Below are positions 46,119 to 55,640 of a stretch of DNA of 64,000 nt, in pieces (position 1 is the first letter of the stretch; every line of letters begins with the position of its first letter). A program made the translations under genes and the position numbers. Source of the DNA: Leifsonia sp. TF02-11 (GTDB lineage: Bacteria > Actinomycetota > Actinomycetes > Actinomycetales > Microbacteriaceae); the NCBI RefSeq assembly GCF_017565305.1, contig NZ_JAGEKP010000006.1, forward strand, positions 1 to 64,000, read 5' to 3'. The notes below the pieces were generated by a model. It was not told the DNA's origin. It did not search any database and saw only the letters and a program-made list of their open reading frames with translations.

Positions 46119-47318
46119 CTAGCGGCTCGGCCAGTGCCAGGTCGGGCGGTCCAGGAGGCCCTCCTGTCCCCGCACGGTCGTCTCGCCGAAGCTCTTCTCG
46201 AGCTCCACGCGCGTCAGGTCGGCCGACGCGCCCGCCCGGTCGGCTGCCGCGGCGATGGCGTCGAGCAGGAGGGCGGAGTGCGTCACGACGACGGTCTGCG
46301 CGGCTCGGGAGGCGTCCACGATCAGCGAGCCCAGGGCTGGCAGCAGTTCCGGGTGCAGGCTCGTCTCCGGTTCGTTGACGACCAGGAGTCTCGGCGGGCG
46401 CGGAGACAGCAGCGCGGCGGCGAGGAGCAGGAAGCGCAGTGTGCCGTCCGACAGCTCCGCGCCGCCGAGCGGTCGTAACAGGCCGTGCTGGCGCACCCCG
46501 ATGGAGAACTGCGCCCCGTCGACGACGACCTCGACCCTGCTGCCGGGGAACGCCTCCTCGACCGCCCGGTCGAACGCGTCGCCGCCGCCCAGCTCGCGAA
46601 TGGTCTGTACGGCCGCGGCGACATCCGAGCCGTCTGCCGTCAAGACAGGCGTGCGCGTGCCCAGCTGCGGGAGGCGAGCGGGCGCCGCGGGATCCGTGCG
46701 GAAGTGGTCGTAGAACCGCCACGCGCGCAGCTGCTCCCGCATCCGCAGCACCTCCGGCGCACGGACGGGATCGACCACCTCGGTGAGGATGCTCTCGAAC
46801 GGCCGGAGCGGCCTGCCCAGCTCGGACCAGCCTCCGTCGTCGCCGCGGACACGCACGTGCGCACCGTGCCGGTCGACCGCGAGCGCCGACGGCCGGGGCG
46901 CCTCCCCCGTCCAGATCGTCTCCACCTTCAGCTCGGGATCGCGGCCGAAAGCAGAGACGCTCTTCTGCGGGAGGCCGAGATCGAGCGCGTAGCCGAGGCC
47001 TGTGCCGTCGTCGTCGAGTTGCACGCCGAGCCGCAGGGCGACGGGCCCGCGACGGACGACGCCCTGCACTGCGTGCGCGCCGTCCCGCACGGCGCGACCG
47101 ATCTGCTCGGGGCCGGCCCAGAGGGTCGAGTCGAGCCCGCCCTCCCGCGCGACCGCCACGACGACCTCGTCGCGACCGCACGCCGCGAGGAGTCGCAGCG
47201 CACGGTACAGCGACGACTTGCCGACACCGTTGGCCCCGGTCACGACCGTCAGCCGGCCGAGCGGAAGAACGAGGTCGCGGAGCGACCGGTAACCGGAGAC
47301 GGCGACGGTGGAGATCAT
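46119..47318 (-). CDS. AAA family ATPase (RecF/SMC-like, single gene)
   Basis: This 399-aa protein has Walker A GANGVGKSS (28-36), an ABC-like signature LSDGTLRFLLLA (about 288), Walker B LLVVNEPETSLHPEL (about 305-319) and a His switch in VVVTHSALLLDAI. This is the AAA_21/OLD-like architecture of stand-alone SMC-type ATPases. The middle (about 90-250) is the usual insertion, but no Toprim nuclease domain follows. Relatives occur in DNA repair and in anti-phage systems with a nuclease partner; no partner gene is seen here, so the role is open. Confidence 0.78.
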   Translation of the reverse strand: MISTVAVSGYRSLRDLVLPLGRLTVVTGANGVGKSSLYRALRLLAACGRDEVVVAVAREGGLDSTLWAGPEQIGRAVRDGAHAVQGVVRRGPVALRLGVQLDDDGTGLGYALDLGLPQKSVSAFGRDPELKVETIWTGEAPRPSALAVDRHGAHVRVRGDDGGWSELGRPLRPFESILTEVVDPVRAPEVLRMREQLRAWRFYDHFRTDPAAPARLPQLGTRTPVLTADGSDVAAAVQTIRELGGGDAFDRAVEEAFPGSRVEVVVDGAQFSIGVRQHGLLRPLGGAELSDGTLRFLLLAAALLSPRPPRLLVVNEPETSLHPELLPALGSLIVDASRAAQTVVVTHSALLLDAIAAAADRAGASADLTRVELEKSFGETTVRGQEGLLDRPTWHWPSR

Positions 47319-47360
47319 TCCGGGATGGTATCGGTCGCCACCGTCACCGCGCCGATCCTG

Positions 47361-49490
47361 CTACTGGATCCCCTCCCGCACGAACTGCCACTGCTGGTTG
47401 GCCGCCCCGGTCGACGGGTTCTGCTGCGCCGCGGCGCCGTTGGCGGTCGAGGAACCCGCGATCTCGAGCACCTTTCCGCTGTTGGCGTTGGTCAGCGTCC
47501 ACCACCCGCCGCTGGTCGTCAGATTCCAGTTCTGGGTGGCGTTGCCGGTCGGGCCCCACTGGCCGGCCTGCACGTTGTCGCCGGTCTGCGCCCCCGGGAT
47601 CTCCAGGAGCTTTCCGCTGTTGTCGTTGTACAGCTGCGTGCTCCCCGTCACCGGATGGACGTTCCAGATCTGGCAGGCGTTGGCGGTGTCGCCCCACTGC
47701 TGCGCGAGCGCCCCGTCCGTCAGCTGCGCCGACGCGATCTCCAGCAGCTTGCCGCTGGCGCGGTTCACGATCCGGAACTGCGAGTCGAGCTGCGTGCTCG
47801 CCTGGTACACCTGCAGCTGGTCGAGCTCCGCGTACGACGTGCCCTTGGTGAAGGCGACCGTGTTCGTGCCCGCGCTCAGCGTCACGGTCTTCTGCGCCCA
47901 GCCGAAACGTCCCCAGTCGACGGTGGCGGGATAGCTGATCGACGTCGCCGTCCCTCCGTTGACGGAGACGTTGTGGGTGCTCGCGCCGCCCGTGCCGTTG
48001 TCGTAGCGCACGTTGAGGGTGTACGACCCGGCCGAGGGCACACGCACGGTGAAGGTGACAGCGCTCGTCGCCAGGTTGATGTTCCCGACCTTGCCGCCGT
48101 TGGCGGCGTTCACGTCGGTCACCAGCGAGGTGTCGGAGGTGCGTGCAGCCTTCTCGGCTTCGTACTGCTGGGCGTCCAACGGGATCGACCCGACCCGGAT
48201 GTCGTTGTAGGTCGTCGCAGCGTTCTCGACGTTCGTGGCCTGGTAGAGGGTCCGGCCGTCGACGCTGTAGTCGATGCTCTGCGCGAACCCGGAGAATGTG
48301 CCGCCGGCGGAGTCGGTCGAGTCGTAGGTCACCGCCATCGGCAGGCGCTCCCAGGGCCCGGCGCCGAGGTTGTAGTTGACGTAGAAGTCCTCGCCACCGC
48401 TGATGTTGCCCGAGGCGTCGAGTCCCCATTTGGAGGCGACAACGACCATGCCCTTCGGGCCGCCGGTGGGCACCCACTTGACGTACGGCGACGAGCCGAT
48501 CCCTCGGCCGTTCGCCAGCGTGATCTGCGTTCCGATGCTCGTGGTCGGAGACCAGGTCACCCCGTCCGGCGAGATCTTGAAGTACACGGGCGCCGTGTTG
48601 TTGGACTGGCTCGGCCGGTTGACGACCTCGAACGTGGCGAGGTAGCGCCCGTCGGGGAGCTTGGTGACGGTGATCATCCCCGGCCGGTCGCTGCTGTTCG
48701 TCGGCGCCGCGACGTTCCCCTCAGCGCCCCAGGTCAGGCCGCCATCGCTGGACTCCCGGTACGACACGGCCTGCAGCACGCCGTTCGCCTTCTGCCGCTC
48801 GTCGGAGAAGTAGGCGGCGAGCTTGCCGTTGCCGTCGACGATGAGCGACGGCTCCCACACCGTGGTGGTGGTGGACGTCGGGGTCGGGTCGTAGGTCGCG
48901 GGGCCGCCGGTGTCGATGGTGCTCAGGTACGACCAGCTGGCGCCGTGGTCCGCGCTCTTGTAGACGACGAGCCTGCTGCTCGACCGGTCCGTCGGCATGA
49001 TCATCCCGGAGAGCAGGATCGTGCCCGCCGGCAGACTCCCGACCTGCTGCGGCAGCTCGTAGAGGAACGGCTGGGCGGTGCGCGCGAGGGTCGGGAAGTC
49101 GTTGTTCGGCACGACGTCGGTCAGGTGGCTCCAGGTGGCGCCGTCGTCGGTGCTCCGGTAGATGGGGTACACCTGCTTGCCGTTGACCAGGACGAGCTGG
49201 TCGAAGGTGACCAGCTGCGTGCCGTTTGACGACCCGCTGTACTTGAGGACGATGTTCTTGGCGTACGTCGTGCCGGCGGCGCGACCTCCCTCCGGGTTGA
49301 ACGACGTGCCGGCGGCCGGCGAGTACACCAGCGCCCCGTTCCCCGTCGTGACCGCTTCAGCGGGAGCCGCCACGATCGCCGCGGCGACGAGGGCGCCCGC
49401 GGCGGCGACGGCCGCCGCGAGCGTTCGGAGGCGCCTGCGCCGGGACGGACGCGAGCTCCGCGGAGCCGACGTGGTGCGTGATGGAAGCAT
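47361..49490 (-). CDS. Secreted BNR/sialidase-fold glycoside hydrolase with CBM and ricin-type domains
   Basis: This 709-aa exported protein has a twin-Arg-rich N-terminus and hydrophobic signal ending near APAEA. A beta-propeller at about 40-400 has several Asp-box-like repeats (STDDGATWSHL, SADHGASWSYL, SSDGGLTWG). A CBM6/35-like domain (about 425-560, YEAEKAART...AELDQLQVYQ) and a ricin-B domain (about 565-709) with three NSGKLLEI...QxW repeats follow. Next to a GH51 gene, a GH93-type exo-arabinanase is a good guess; sialidase is the alternative. The ATG at 49490 has AAAGGGA about 6 nt upstream. Confidence 0.8.
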   Translation of the reverse strand: MLPSRTTSAPRSSRPSRRRRLRTLAAAVAAAGALVAAAIVAAPAEAVTTGNGALVYSPAAGTSFNPEGGRAAGTTYAKNIVLKYSGSSNGTQLVTFDQLVLVNGKQVYPIYRSTDDGATWSHLTDVVPNNDFPTLARTAQPFLYELPQQVGSLPAGTILLSGMIMPTDRSSSRLVVYKSADHGASWSYLSTIDTGGPATYDPTPTSTTTTVWEPSLIVDGNGKLAAYFSDERQKANGVLQAVSYRESSDGGLTWGAEGNVAAPTNSSDRPGMITVTKLPDGRYLATFEVVNRPSQSNNTAPVYFKISPDGVTWSPTTSIGTQITLANGRGIGSSPYVKWVPTGGPKGMVVVASKWGLDASGNISGGEDFYVNYNLGAGPWERLPMAVTYDSTDSAGGTFSGFAQSIDYSVDGRTLYQATNVENAATTYNDIRVGSIPLDAQQYEAEKAARTSDTSLVTDVNAANGGKVGNINLATSAVTFTVRVPSAGSYTLNVRYDNGTGGASTHNVSVNGGTATSISYPATVDWGRFGWAQKTVTLSAGTNTVAFTKGTSYAELDQLQVYQASTQLDSQFRIVNRASGKLLEIASAQLTDGALAQQWGDTANACQIWNVHPVTGSTQLYNDNSGKLLEIPGAQTGDNVQAGQWGPTGNATQNWNLTTSGGWWTLTNANSGKVLEIAGSSTANGAAAQQNPSTGAANQQWQFVREGIQ

Positions 49491-49568
49491 CTTCGTTCCC
49501 TTTCTCACTGCCGACCCGCGCGCGGGCGCGCACGGGCTGTCACGACGCCGGGTCGTCGTCACGATGGG

Positions 49569-51083
49569 TCAGCCCAGGAGCACCTCTGTCCACGAGACGG
49601 CGGGCAGCTCCAGTCGGAGGGTGTCGCCGTCCCTGACCACCGAGAGGTCGGCCGGCGCGACGCGCTCCGGGTCGTCGAGCGTGTTGGCCGCTTCGACGTC
49701 CGGATCGGACAGCGTGCGTGCGGTCACCCGCAGCTCGCGGCCCTCCGCGCCGAGCGCTGCGAGGTCGATCACGAGCTCGGTCGGGGCGTCGACCGCGCGG
49801 TTGACCGCGTAGACCGCGTAGCGTCCCGCTTCCTCGTCGCGGGTCGCCACGGCATCCACCAGCGGCACGTCCCCGAATCGCTCGGTCGGGTAGGTGCCGG
49901 AGACGAGGTCGACGTCGAGCGCGACCCCGCGCCCGTGCGCCGACGTCGCGGCGAACGGGAAGAACGTCGTCTGCCTCCAGGCCGGGCCGCCCGGTTCGGT
50001 CATGATCGGGGCGATCACGTTCACCAGCTGGGCGAGGGAAGCGCTGGTGACCCGGTCCGCGTGCTTCAGCATCGTGATCAGGAGGCTGCCGAAGACGACA
50101 GCGTCGGCCACAGTGTAGACGTCCTCCAGCAGTCGCGGGGCGATCGGCCAGTTGTCGGTCCCCGTGATCCTGTCGACGTTCTCGAAGCGGGTGTTGTACC
50201 AGATGTTCCACTCGTCGAACGAGATGTCGATGCGCTTGTCGCTGCCGCGCACGGCCTTCACGTGGTCGGCCGTGGCGACGACGCTGCGGATGAAGTGGTC
50301 CATGTCGACGCCGGAGGCGAGGAAGGAGCCCAGGTCGCCGGTGTTCTCGTAGTAGGCGTGGCAGGAGATGTAGTCGACGAGCTCGTACGTCTCGGTCAGG
50401 GTGGTCCGCTCCCATTCGCCGAAGGTCGGCATCGACGAGCTCGACGAGCCGCAGACGACCAGCTCGAGGTCGGGGTCGTACGCCTTCATCGCGCCGGCCG
50501 TCTTCGCCGCCAGCCGCCCGTACTCCTCGGCGGAGCTGTGGCCCAGCTGCCAGGGGCCGTCCATCTCGTTGCCGAGGCACCAGATCCGCACGTCGAACGG
50601 CTCGCTGCGTCCGTTGGCGATGCGCTTCTCGGAGAGCGCCGTCCCTCCGCGGTGGTTCGCGTACTCGAGCAGGTCGAGCGCCTCCTGCACGCCCCGGGTG
50701 CCGAGATTGACCGCGAGCATGAGCTCGCTGCCCACCTTGTCCAGCCACGACTGGAACTCGTGCAGCCCCACCTCGTTGGTCTCTGTCGTGTGCCAGGCGA
50801 GATCGAGCCGCGGCGGCCGCTGGTCGCGCGGGCCGACCGAGTCCTCCCACCGGAACCCCGAGACGAAGTTGCCGCCGGGATACCGGATCGCCGAGACGCC
50901 GAGCTCCTTCACCAGGTCGATGACGTCAGTCCGGAAGCCCTCCGCGTCGGCCGAGGGGTGCCCCGGCTCGTAGATGCCGTCGTAGACAGCGCGTCCCAGG
51001 TGCTCGACGAACGAGCCGTAGAGGCGCGGATTGATGGCGCCGATCGTCGCGGCGGGCTGGAGGGTGAGTCGTGCTGAGTGCAT
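49569..51083 (-). CDS. GH51 alpha-L-arabinofuranosidase
   Basis: This 504-aa intracellular enzyme releases arabinofuranose from arabino-oligosaccharides. The clan GH-A acid/base is Glu173 in CLGNEMDGPWQ and the nucleophile is Glu291 in ISFDEWNIWY. The N-terminal FVEHLGRAVYDGIYEPGHP and RYPGGNFVSGF segments are characteristic. There is no signal peptide, so it acts after import by the ABC transporter. The ATG is at 51083. It lies between the GH1-type gene and the secreted hydrolase. Confidence 0.94.
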   Translation of the reverse strand: MHSARLTLQPAATIGAINPRLYGSFVEHLGRAVYDGIYEPGHPSADAEGFRTDVIDLVKELGVSAIRYPGGNFVSGFRWEDSVGPRDQRPPRLDLAWHTTETNEVGLHEFQSWLDKVGSELMLAVNLGTRGVQEALDLLEYANHRGGTALSEKRIANGRSEPFDVRIWCLGNEMDGPWQLGHSSAEEYGRLAAKTAGAMKAYDPDLELVVCGSSSSSMPTFGEWERTTLTETYELVDYISCHAYYENTGDLGSFLASGVDMDHFIRSVVATADHVKAVRGSDKRIDISFDEWNIWYNTRFENVDRITGTDNWPIAPRLLEDVYTVADAVVFGSLLITMLKHADRVTSASLAQLVNVIAPIMTEPGGPAWRQTTFFPFAATSAHGRGVALDVDLVSGTYPTERFGDVPLVDAVATRDEEAGRYAVYAVNRAVDAPTELVIDLAALGAEGRELRVTARTLSDPDVEAANTLDDPERVAPADLSVVRDGDTLRLELPAVSWTEVLLG

Positions 51084-51111
51084 GTGATTCTTCCGGTGTC
51101 GTCGTTCTGGG

Positions 51112-52395
51112 TCAGGATCCGGCGAGCGCAGCCAGGCGGCTGCTGTGCGCGCGATAGCGGTCGGCGACGGGGTTCGCGACGCGCAGGAGGCCGTCGGCGG
51201 ACTCCACGAGGTCGTGCAGCCCCATCGTCAGCAGATGGTCGGAGCGCGGATTCGCACTGTGCCGCCAGGTCCACTCGTACATGTCGAAGAGCGGCCACCA
51301 GGTGTACCCGACGACGGGCGCGCCCTCGGAGCGCATCCGTTCCACGAGCGCGATCGACTGGTCGAGCCACGCGATGCGCTCCTCGACGCCGCCCGTCACG
51401 CAGGTCTCGGTGACCGTGACCGGCGCGCCGTAGCGGGCGGCGAACGCCGTCAGCGCCTCGCGCAGCCCCTCGGCGCCGCGATCGACGCTCGGCCGCGGGT
51501 CGGCGAAGCCGCCGCCGTGGTGCACACCCGCCTCGAACAGCTCCGTCGAATGCCGGGGGTAGTAGTTGACCCCCATCACGTCCGGCTGCACGGCGTTGTC
51601 ACGGAACCACTGCAGTTCCCGGTCCGGGACGGCCGGCGCGACGCGGTCGAGCAGCGGGTGCTCCGCATCGACCCGGCCGGTGACGAGGTCTTCGACGAGG
51701 TGCACCTGATGCCGGAGCCGCTCGGCCTCCTCCCGATGCTCCGGTGCAGTGTCGTCGCCGATGAAGCTCATCGCCGCGTCCACGTGGACGAAGGTCGCCG
51801 CCGCCCCTACGCGGTCGGCGAGCGCGCGCTGGCTGCGCACGAAGCCGCGCGCCAGGTTGGCGGCGATGATGGCGAAGCCTTCGGCTCCGGTCAGATAGGG
51901 CGGCCAGTAGCCGTACTCCCCCGAGAACAGCGCGTGGATCACCGGCTCGTTGACGGGGGTGTAGTCGAACACCCGGTCGCCGTAGCGCTCGCCGAATCGT
52001 GCCGCGTACTCCTCGACGTGGTGCGGGTAGTCCGGGTTGGCGAACTCCGCGTCCAGCCACAGCGGGGTGCCGTAGTGCAGGAGGTCGATGATCGGGCGCA
52101 GCCCGGCGGCCAGCTGGGCGTCGACGGCGCGGTCGGTCCAGTCCCAGTCCCAGCGGCCCGGTTCGGGAGCGACGCGGTACCACGGCACGCCCCAGCGCAG
52201 GAACTCGGCGCCGACACCGGCGGCGAGCGCGAAGTCGCCGGCGAACCGCTCGTAGTGCTCTGTCAGCTCGTACTCGTCGATCGCGCGCTCCGCCGGACGT
52301 GTCCCCTCGCCCGGCCTCGACTGCGGCACGAAGGTGTCCTCGATGCCGAGCCCGAGGTGGAGGCGACCGTCCTCGAACCAGCGCGGCGCCGTCAC
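51112..52395 (-). CDS. GH1-type beta-glycosidase
   Basis: This 427-aa cytoplasmic enzyme has a TIM-barrel. The acid/base motif is Glu150 in DYTPVNEPV and the candidate nucleophile is Glu330 in VTVTETCVTGG, with WGVPWYRVAPEPG and HYGTPLWLD as in GH1. It is shorter and more diverged than classic GH1 beta-glucosidases, so the sugar specificity is uncertain. The GTG start at 52395 overlaps the permease stop by 4 bp (GTGA), so it is translated with the transporter genes. Confidence 0.82.
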   Translation of the reverse strand: MTAPRWFEDGRLHLGLGIEDTFVPQSRPGEGTRPAERAIDEYELTEHYERFAGDFALAAGVGAEFLRWGVPWYRVAPEPGRWDWDWTDRAVDAQLAAGLRPIIDLLHYGTPLWLDAEFANPDYPHHVEEYAARFGERYGDRVFDYTPVNEPVIHALFSGEYGYWPPYLTGAEGFAIIAANLARGFVRSQRALADRVGAAATFVHVDAAMSFIGDDTAPEHREEAERLRHQVHLVEDLVTGRVDAEHPLLDRVAPAVPDRELQWFRDNAVQPDVMGVNYYPRHSTELFEAGVHHGGGFADPRPSVDRGAEGLREALTAFAARYGAPVTVTETCVTGGVEERIAWLDQSIALVERMRSEGAPVVGYTWWPLFDMYEWTWRHSANPRSDHLLTMGLHDLVESADGLLRVANPVADRYRAHSSRLAALAGS

Positions 52396-53282
52396 TTCAG
52401 CCCCGTCGTCGCGACGGACTCGATGAAGCGCCGCTGCATGATCAGGAACATGATCGCGAGCGGGAGCACCGCGATCAGCGATCCGGCCATCATCGTGCCG
52501 TAGGGGATGATGCCGCTCGGCCCGGTCAGCAGCGTCAGCCCCGACGTGATCGTCCCCATCTCCGGCGACGTCGTGAACACCAGGGGCCAGAGCAGGTCGT
52601 TCCAGTTGTTCACGAAGGTGAAGATGGCGAGGGTGAGGAGGGCCGGCACGGCGTTCGGGAGCACGATGCTGCGGAAGATGCGGAACTCGCCTGCCCCGTC
52701 GATCCGTGCCGCATTGTCGAGGTCGCGCGGCAGCGAGATGAAGAACTGGCGGAGGAAGAAGATCCCGAACGCATCGGCAGCACGCGGGATGATCAGCCCG
52801 GCGAACGTGTTCACCCAGCCGAGCTGCGCCACCAGCTGGTAGACGGGAATCAGCGTCGCCTGGAACGGGATCATCAGGCTGGCCACGATCACGATCAGCA
52901 GCACGCGGCTGCCCCGGAAGTCGATCCGGGCGAGTGCGTAGGCGGCGAGTGAGTCGAACACGAGCGCGAAGACGGTCACACCGCCGGCGAAGACGAGGCT
53001 GTTGACGAACAACCGGCCGAACGGGAGGTCGTTGAAGATCTTCGCGAAGTTGTCGAGCGTCCAGGCGCCGGGCAGCAGGGTCGGCGGGAAGGCGTTGATC
53101 TCGGCAGCCGGCTTGAAGGCGGTCAGCACGATCACGATGACGGGAAGAAGCACGATCGCGGTCAGCACGAGGACGGCGGCGAACAGCAGCCACCGTTCGG
53201 CTCTGCGCCCGATCCGGAGGCGCGAGCGACCGGGCGCCGTGCGCGGCGGCGTCGCGGTGCGCTGGGCGGCGGTGGTCGTCAT
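52392..53282 (-). CDS. Sugar ABC transporter permease (MalG/AraQ type)
   Basis: This 296-aa protein has six transmembrane segments and the EAA-type loop near DNAARIDGAGEFRIFRSIVLP, which contacts the ATPase. No ATPase gene is present in the cluster, so it probably shares an MsiK-like ATPase encoded elsewhere, common in actinobacteria. It overlaps both neighbours by 4 bp. Confidence 0.92.
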   Translation of the reverse strand: MTTTAAQRTATPPRTAPGRSRLRIGRRAERWLLFAAVLVLTAIVLLPVIVIVLTAFKPAAEINAFPPTLLPGAWTLDNFAKIFNDLPFGRLFVNSLVFAGGVTVFALVFDSLAAYALARIDFRGSRVLLIVIVASLMIPFQATLIPVYQLVAQLGWVNTFAGLIIPRAADAFGIFFLRQFFISLPRDLDNAARIDGAGEFRIFRSIVLPNAVPALLTLAIFTFVNNWNDLLWPLVFTTSPEMGTITSGLTLLTGPSGIIPYGTMMAGSLIAVLPLAIMFLIMQRRFIESVATTGLK

Positions 53283-54226
53283 GCGATGTCCTTCTCGCGT
53301 CGTCCGAAGAAGCGGAACTGGATGAGGCTGAGGAGCAGGGTCGCCGCCAGCAGCACGTAGGAGAGGGCGGTCGCACCGCCGAGATCGAGCTTCTTGAAGC
53401 CCTCCTGGTAGATCTCCATCACGACGGTCTGCGTCGAGCGGTACGGGCCGCCTCCCGTCATCACGTAGATCTGGTCGAACGCCTGGAGCGCGGCGATCAT
53501 CGCGAACACCACCACGAACGCCAGGGTGTTGCTCAGCTGCGGCAGCGTCACGCTGATGAAGCGGCGCCAGGCGCCTGCCCCGTCGATCTTCGCCGCCTCG
53601 TAGAGCGACTCCGGGATCTCCTGCAGCCCGGCGATGAAGATCACCATGTAGAAGCCGAAGTTCTTCCAGATCGCGACCAGGACGACCGTCGGCATCGCGA
53701 GCACGGGGTCCTGGAGCACGTTGCCCAGCTGGATGCCGACGCCGCGGAGCCAGTAGTTCACGAGGCCGACCTGGGGGTCCAGGAGGTAGCTCCAGGCGAA
53801 GGCGGCGACCGCGAGGGAGACCACGAACGGCAGGAACAGCGCGGTGCGGAAGAAGCCTCGGGCGATCAGGCGCCGGTTGCCGAGCAGGAGCGCGAGCAGC
53901 AGCGCGGCGATCAGCGCCGTCGGCGTGAACAGCACCGTGTAGAGCGCGGTGTTGCCCAGCGTGGCGAGGATCTGCGGGTCGGTGAAGATCCGCGCGTAGT
54001 TGTCGAGCCCGACCCAGCTCTCCGCGCCGAATCCACTCGCGTTCGTGAACGAGAGCCGGAGCGCCGACAGCATCGGCCAGCCGACGAAGGCGATGAGGAT
54101 GACGAGCGCGGGCAGGAGGAACAGGAGCGCCATCGGCGCCCGGCTCCTGGCCGTCCTCGGCCTGCCGCCGAGGGGCGCAGGCGGCCGGTAGGCGCGCCGT
54201 GGGCGGTTGCGGGTGAGACTGGTCAT
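53279..54226 (-). CDS. Sugar ABC transporter permease (MalF/UgpA type)
   Basis: This 315-aa protein has a basic N-terminus and six transmembrane segments, with the EAA loop YEAAKIDGAGAWRRFISVTLPQLS. It is the second permease of a CUT1 importer and is coupled to the next permease by an ATGA overlap. A hairpin separates it from the binding-protein gene upstream. The ATG is at 54226. Confidence 0.92.
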   Translation of the reverse strand: MTSLTRNRPRRAYRPPAPLGGRPRTARSRAPMALLFLLPALVILIAFVGWPMLSALRLSFTNASGFGAESWVGLDNYARIFTDPQILATLGNTALYTVLFTPTALIAALLLALLLGNRRLIARGFFRTALFLPFVVSLAVAAFAWSYLLDPQVGLVNYWLRGVGIQLGNVLQDPVLAMPTVVLVAIWKNFGFYMVIFIAGLQEIPESLYEAAKIDGAGAWRRFISVTLPQLSNTLAFVVVFAMIAALQAFDQIYVMTGGGPYRSTQTVVMEIYQEGFKKLDLGGATALSYVLLAATLLLSLIQFRFFGRREKDIA

Positions 54227-54244
54227 GGTGTCTTTCGAGACGAG

Positions 54245-54281
54245 GCGGGCCGCCGTCCGCCTGGATGGTCGACGGCCCGCC
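54245..54281 (-). terminator. Intercistronic hairpin after the binding-protein gene
   Basis: GGCGGGCCG at 54245-54253 pairs perfectly with CGGCCCGCC at 54273-54281, just 6 bp past the binding-protein stop. Leaky hairpins at this place usually keep the binding protein more abundant than the permeases. Confidence 0.5.
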
Positions 54282-54287
54282 GATGGA

Positions 54288-55529
54288 TCACTTGCCGAGC
54301 GCCTGCTGCACCTTCGTCGATGCGTCCTTCAGGAGCTGGGCGGGGTCGCCGCCTGTCAACGCCTTCTGGGTGGCCTCGTCGACGGCGGAGAGCACATCCG
54401 TGCTGTTGGCCACGCCGGGCAGCAGCGGCCGGGCGTCGCCGGCGATCTTCGTCAGAGCCTCCACCACGGGGTTGGCGGACACGGCCGACGCGGGGATGTC
54501 GGTCCGCAGCGGGGGCCAGCCGGAGCCGAGCGACCACTTCGTGGCGACTTCCTTCGTGAAGAAGTAGTCGAAGAACTTCTTCGCAGCGGCCTGCTTGGCC
54601 GGGTCGGCCTGAGCCGTGACCGCAGCCGAGATGCCGATGGCGGACGAGGCGGACGCCTTGGGGCCGGCGGGGATGCCCGCGATGCCGTAGTCGATCTTGT
54701 TCGCCTCGGCGACGCCGGCCATCCACGGGCCGCCGATCTCCATGGCCGCCTTGCCGGAGGAGAACAGCTTGTCGGAGGCGACGCCGTCGAGCCCGGTCGG
54801 CGAGATCTTGTCGTCGATCACGGCCTTCGACCAGTAGCTCAGCGTCTCCTCGTTGGCCTTCGAGTCGACGACCGACTTGGAGCCGCTCACGATCTCTCCG
54901 CCGTTGCCGTAGAAGAGGCTGGCCCAGACCCCGTTGCCGACGGTGGCGTGGTCGGGGAGGGCCAGGCCGTACTGACCGGTGGAGGGGTCGGTGAGCTTCT
55001 TGGCATCGGCGACCCACTCGTCCCAGGTCGTCGGGAAGGTGGTGATGCCGGCCTTCTCGAACAGCGTCTTGTTGTAGATCACCGAAAGCGGGACGAATCC
55101 GGTCGGCACACCGTAGTAGGCGCCGTCGACCTTCTCCATCTCGACGGCGCGCGGGTTGAGGTTGGCGTTCTTGACGTCGCCCGCGTAGAAGTCGTCGAGC
55201 TTGGCGAACGCGCCCTTGGTCGCGTAGACCGGGAGGGTCTCCGCGGGCACGGCGACGATGTCGGGCCCCTTCTTGGCGGAGAGCGCGGGGAGCAGGGTGT
55301 CGCCGATGACGGCCCAGGTCTTGGTCGTGGTGGTGATGGTGATGTTCTTCTGCGACTTGTTGAAGTCGTCGACGATCGCGTCCAGGACCTTGCCGTCGGC
55401 TTCGGTGTACCCGTGCCAGAACGTGAGATCGACGTGGCCGCTGGACGGTGCCGCGCCGCTTCCGGAGCAGCCCGCGAGCGCGACGGCCGCGCCGGCCGCG
55501 AGCGCGACGGCTGCGATGAGTTTCTTCAT
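54288..55529 (-). CDS. Sugar-binding lipoprotein (family 1 extracellular solute-binding protein)
   Basis: This 413-aa exported lipoprotein has the lipobox LAGC at about residue 21 and a SBP_bac_1 fold (LTFWHGYTEADG, DIVAVPAETLPVYA, AAMEIGGPWMAG). It captures oligosaccharides, probably arabino-oligosaccharides, for the two permeases. GAGAGG lies 6 nt before the ATG at 55529. It is the first gene of the operon, under a strong promoter with a LacI-type operator. Confidence 0.92.
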   Translation of the reverse strand: MKKLIAAVALAAGAAVALAGCSGSGAAPSSGHVDLTFWHGYTEADGKVLDAIVDDFNKSQKNITITTTTKTWAVIGDTLLPALSAKKGPDIVAVPAETLPVYATKGAFAKLDDFYAGDVKNANLNPRAVEMEKVDGAYYGVPTGFVPLSVIYNKTLFEKAGITTFPTTWDEWVADAKKLTDPSTGQYGLALPDHATVGNGVWASLFYGNGGEIVSGSKSVVDSKANEETLSYWSKAVIDDKISPTGLDGVASDKLFSSGKAAMEIGGPWMAGVAEANKIDYGIAGIPAGPKASASSAIGISAAVTAQADPAKQAAAKKFFDYFFTKEVATKWSLGSGWPPLRTDIPASAVSANPVVEALTKIAGDARPLLPGVANSTDVLSAVDEATQKALTGGDPAQLLKDASTKVQQALGK

Positions 55530-55574
55530 TGAATGCCTCTCGACGTTGACCGGCTCCGTGCCGACCTCGTTTTT

Positions 55575-55600
55575 TACAACGTTGGAATTCCAACGTTGTA
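55575..55600. promoter_or_regulatory. LacI-family operator (26-bp perfect palindrome)
   Basis: Positions 55575-55600 are a perfect palindrome beginning TACAACGTTGGAA. It contains two CAACGTTG boxes facing each other and lies just downstream of the promoter -10, where a bound repressor would block initiation. The same TACAACGTTG core recurs at 56701-56710 before the lacI-type gene. Confidence 0.8.
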
Positions 55601-55604
55601 TCGG

Positions 55605-55634
55605 ATTATAGGATCATCGGTTTCCGGAAGTCAA
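55605..55634 (-). promoter_or_regulatory. Promoter of the arabinan-type operon
   Basis: On the minus strand TTGACT at 55634-55629, an 18-bp spacer and a perfect TATAAT at 55610-55605 form the best sigma-70 promoter in the window. Transcription would start at the edge of the 26-bp operator, about 70 nt before the binding-protein ATG. Confidence 0.75.
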
Positions 55635-55640
55635 TCGCCG

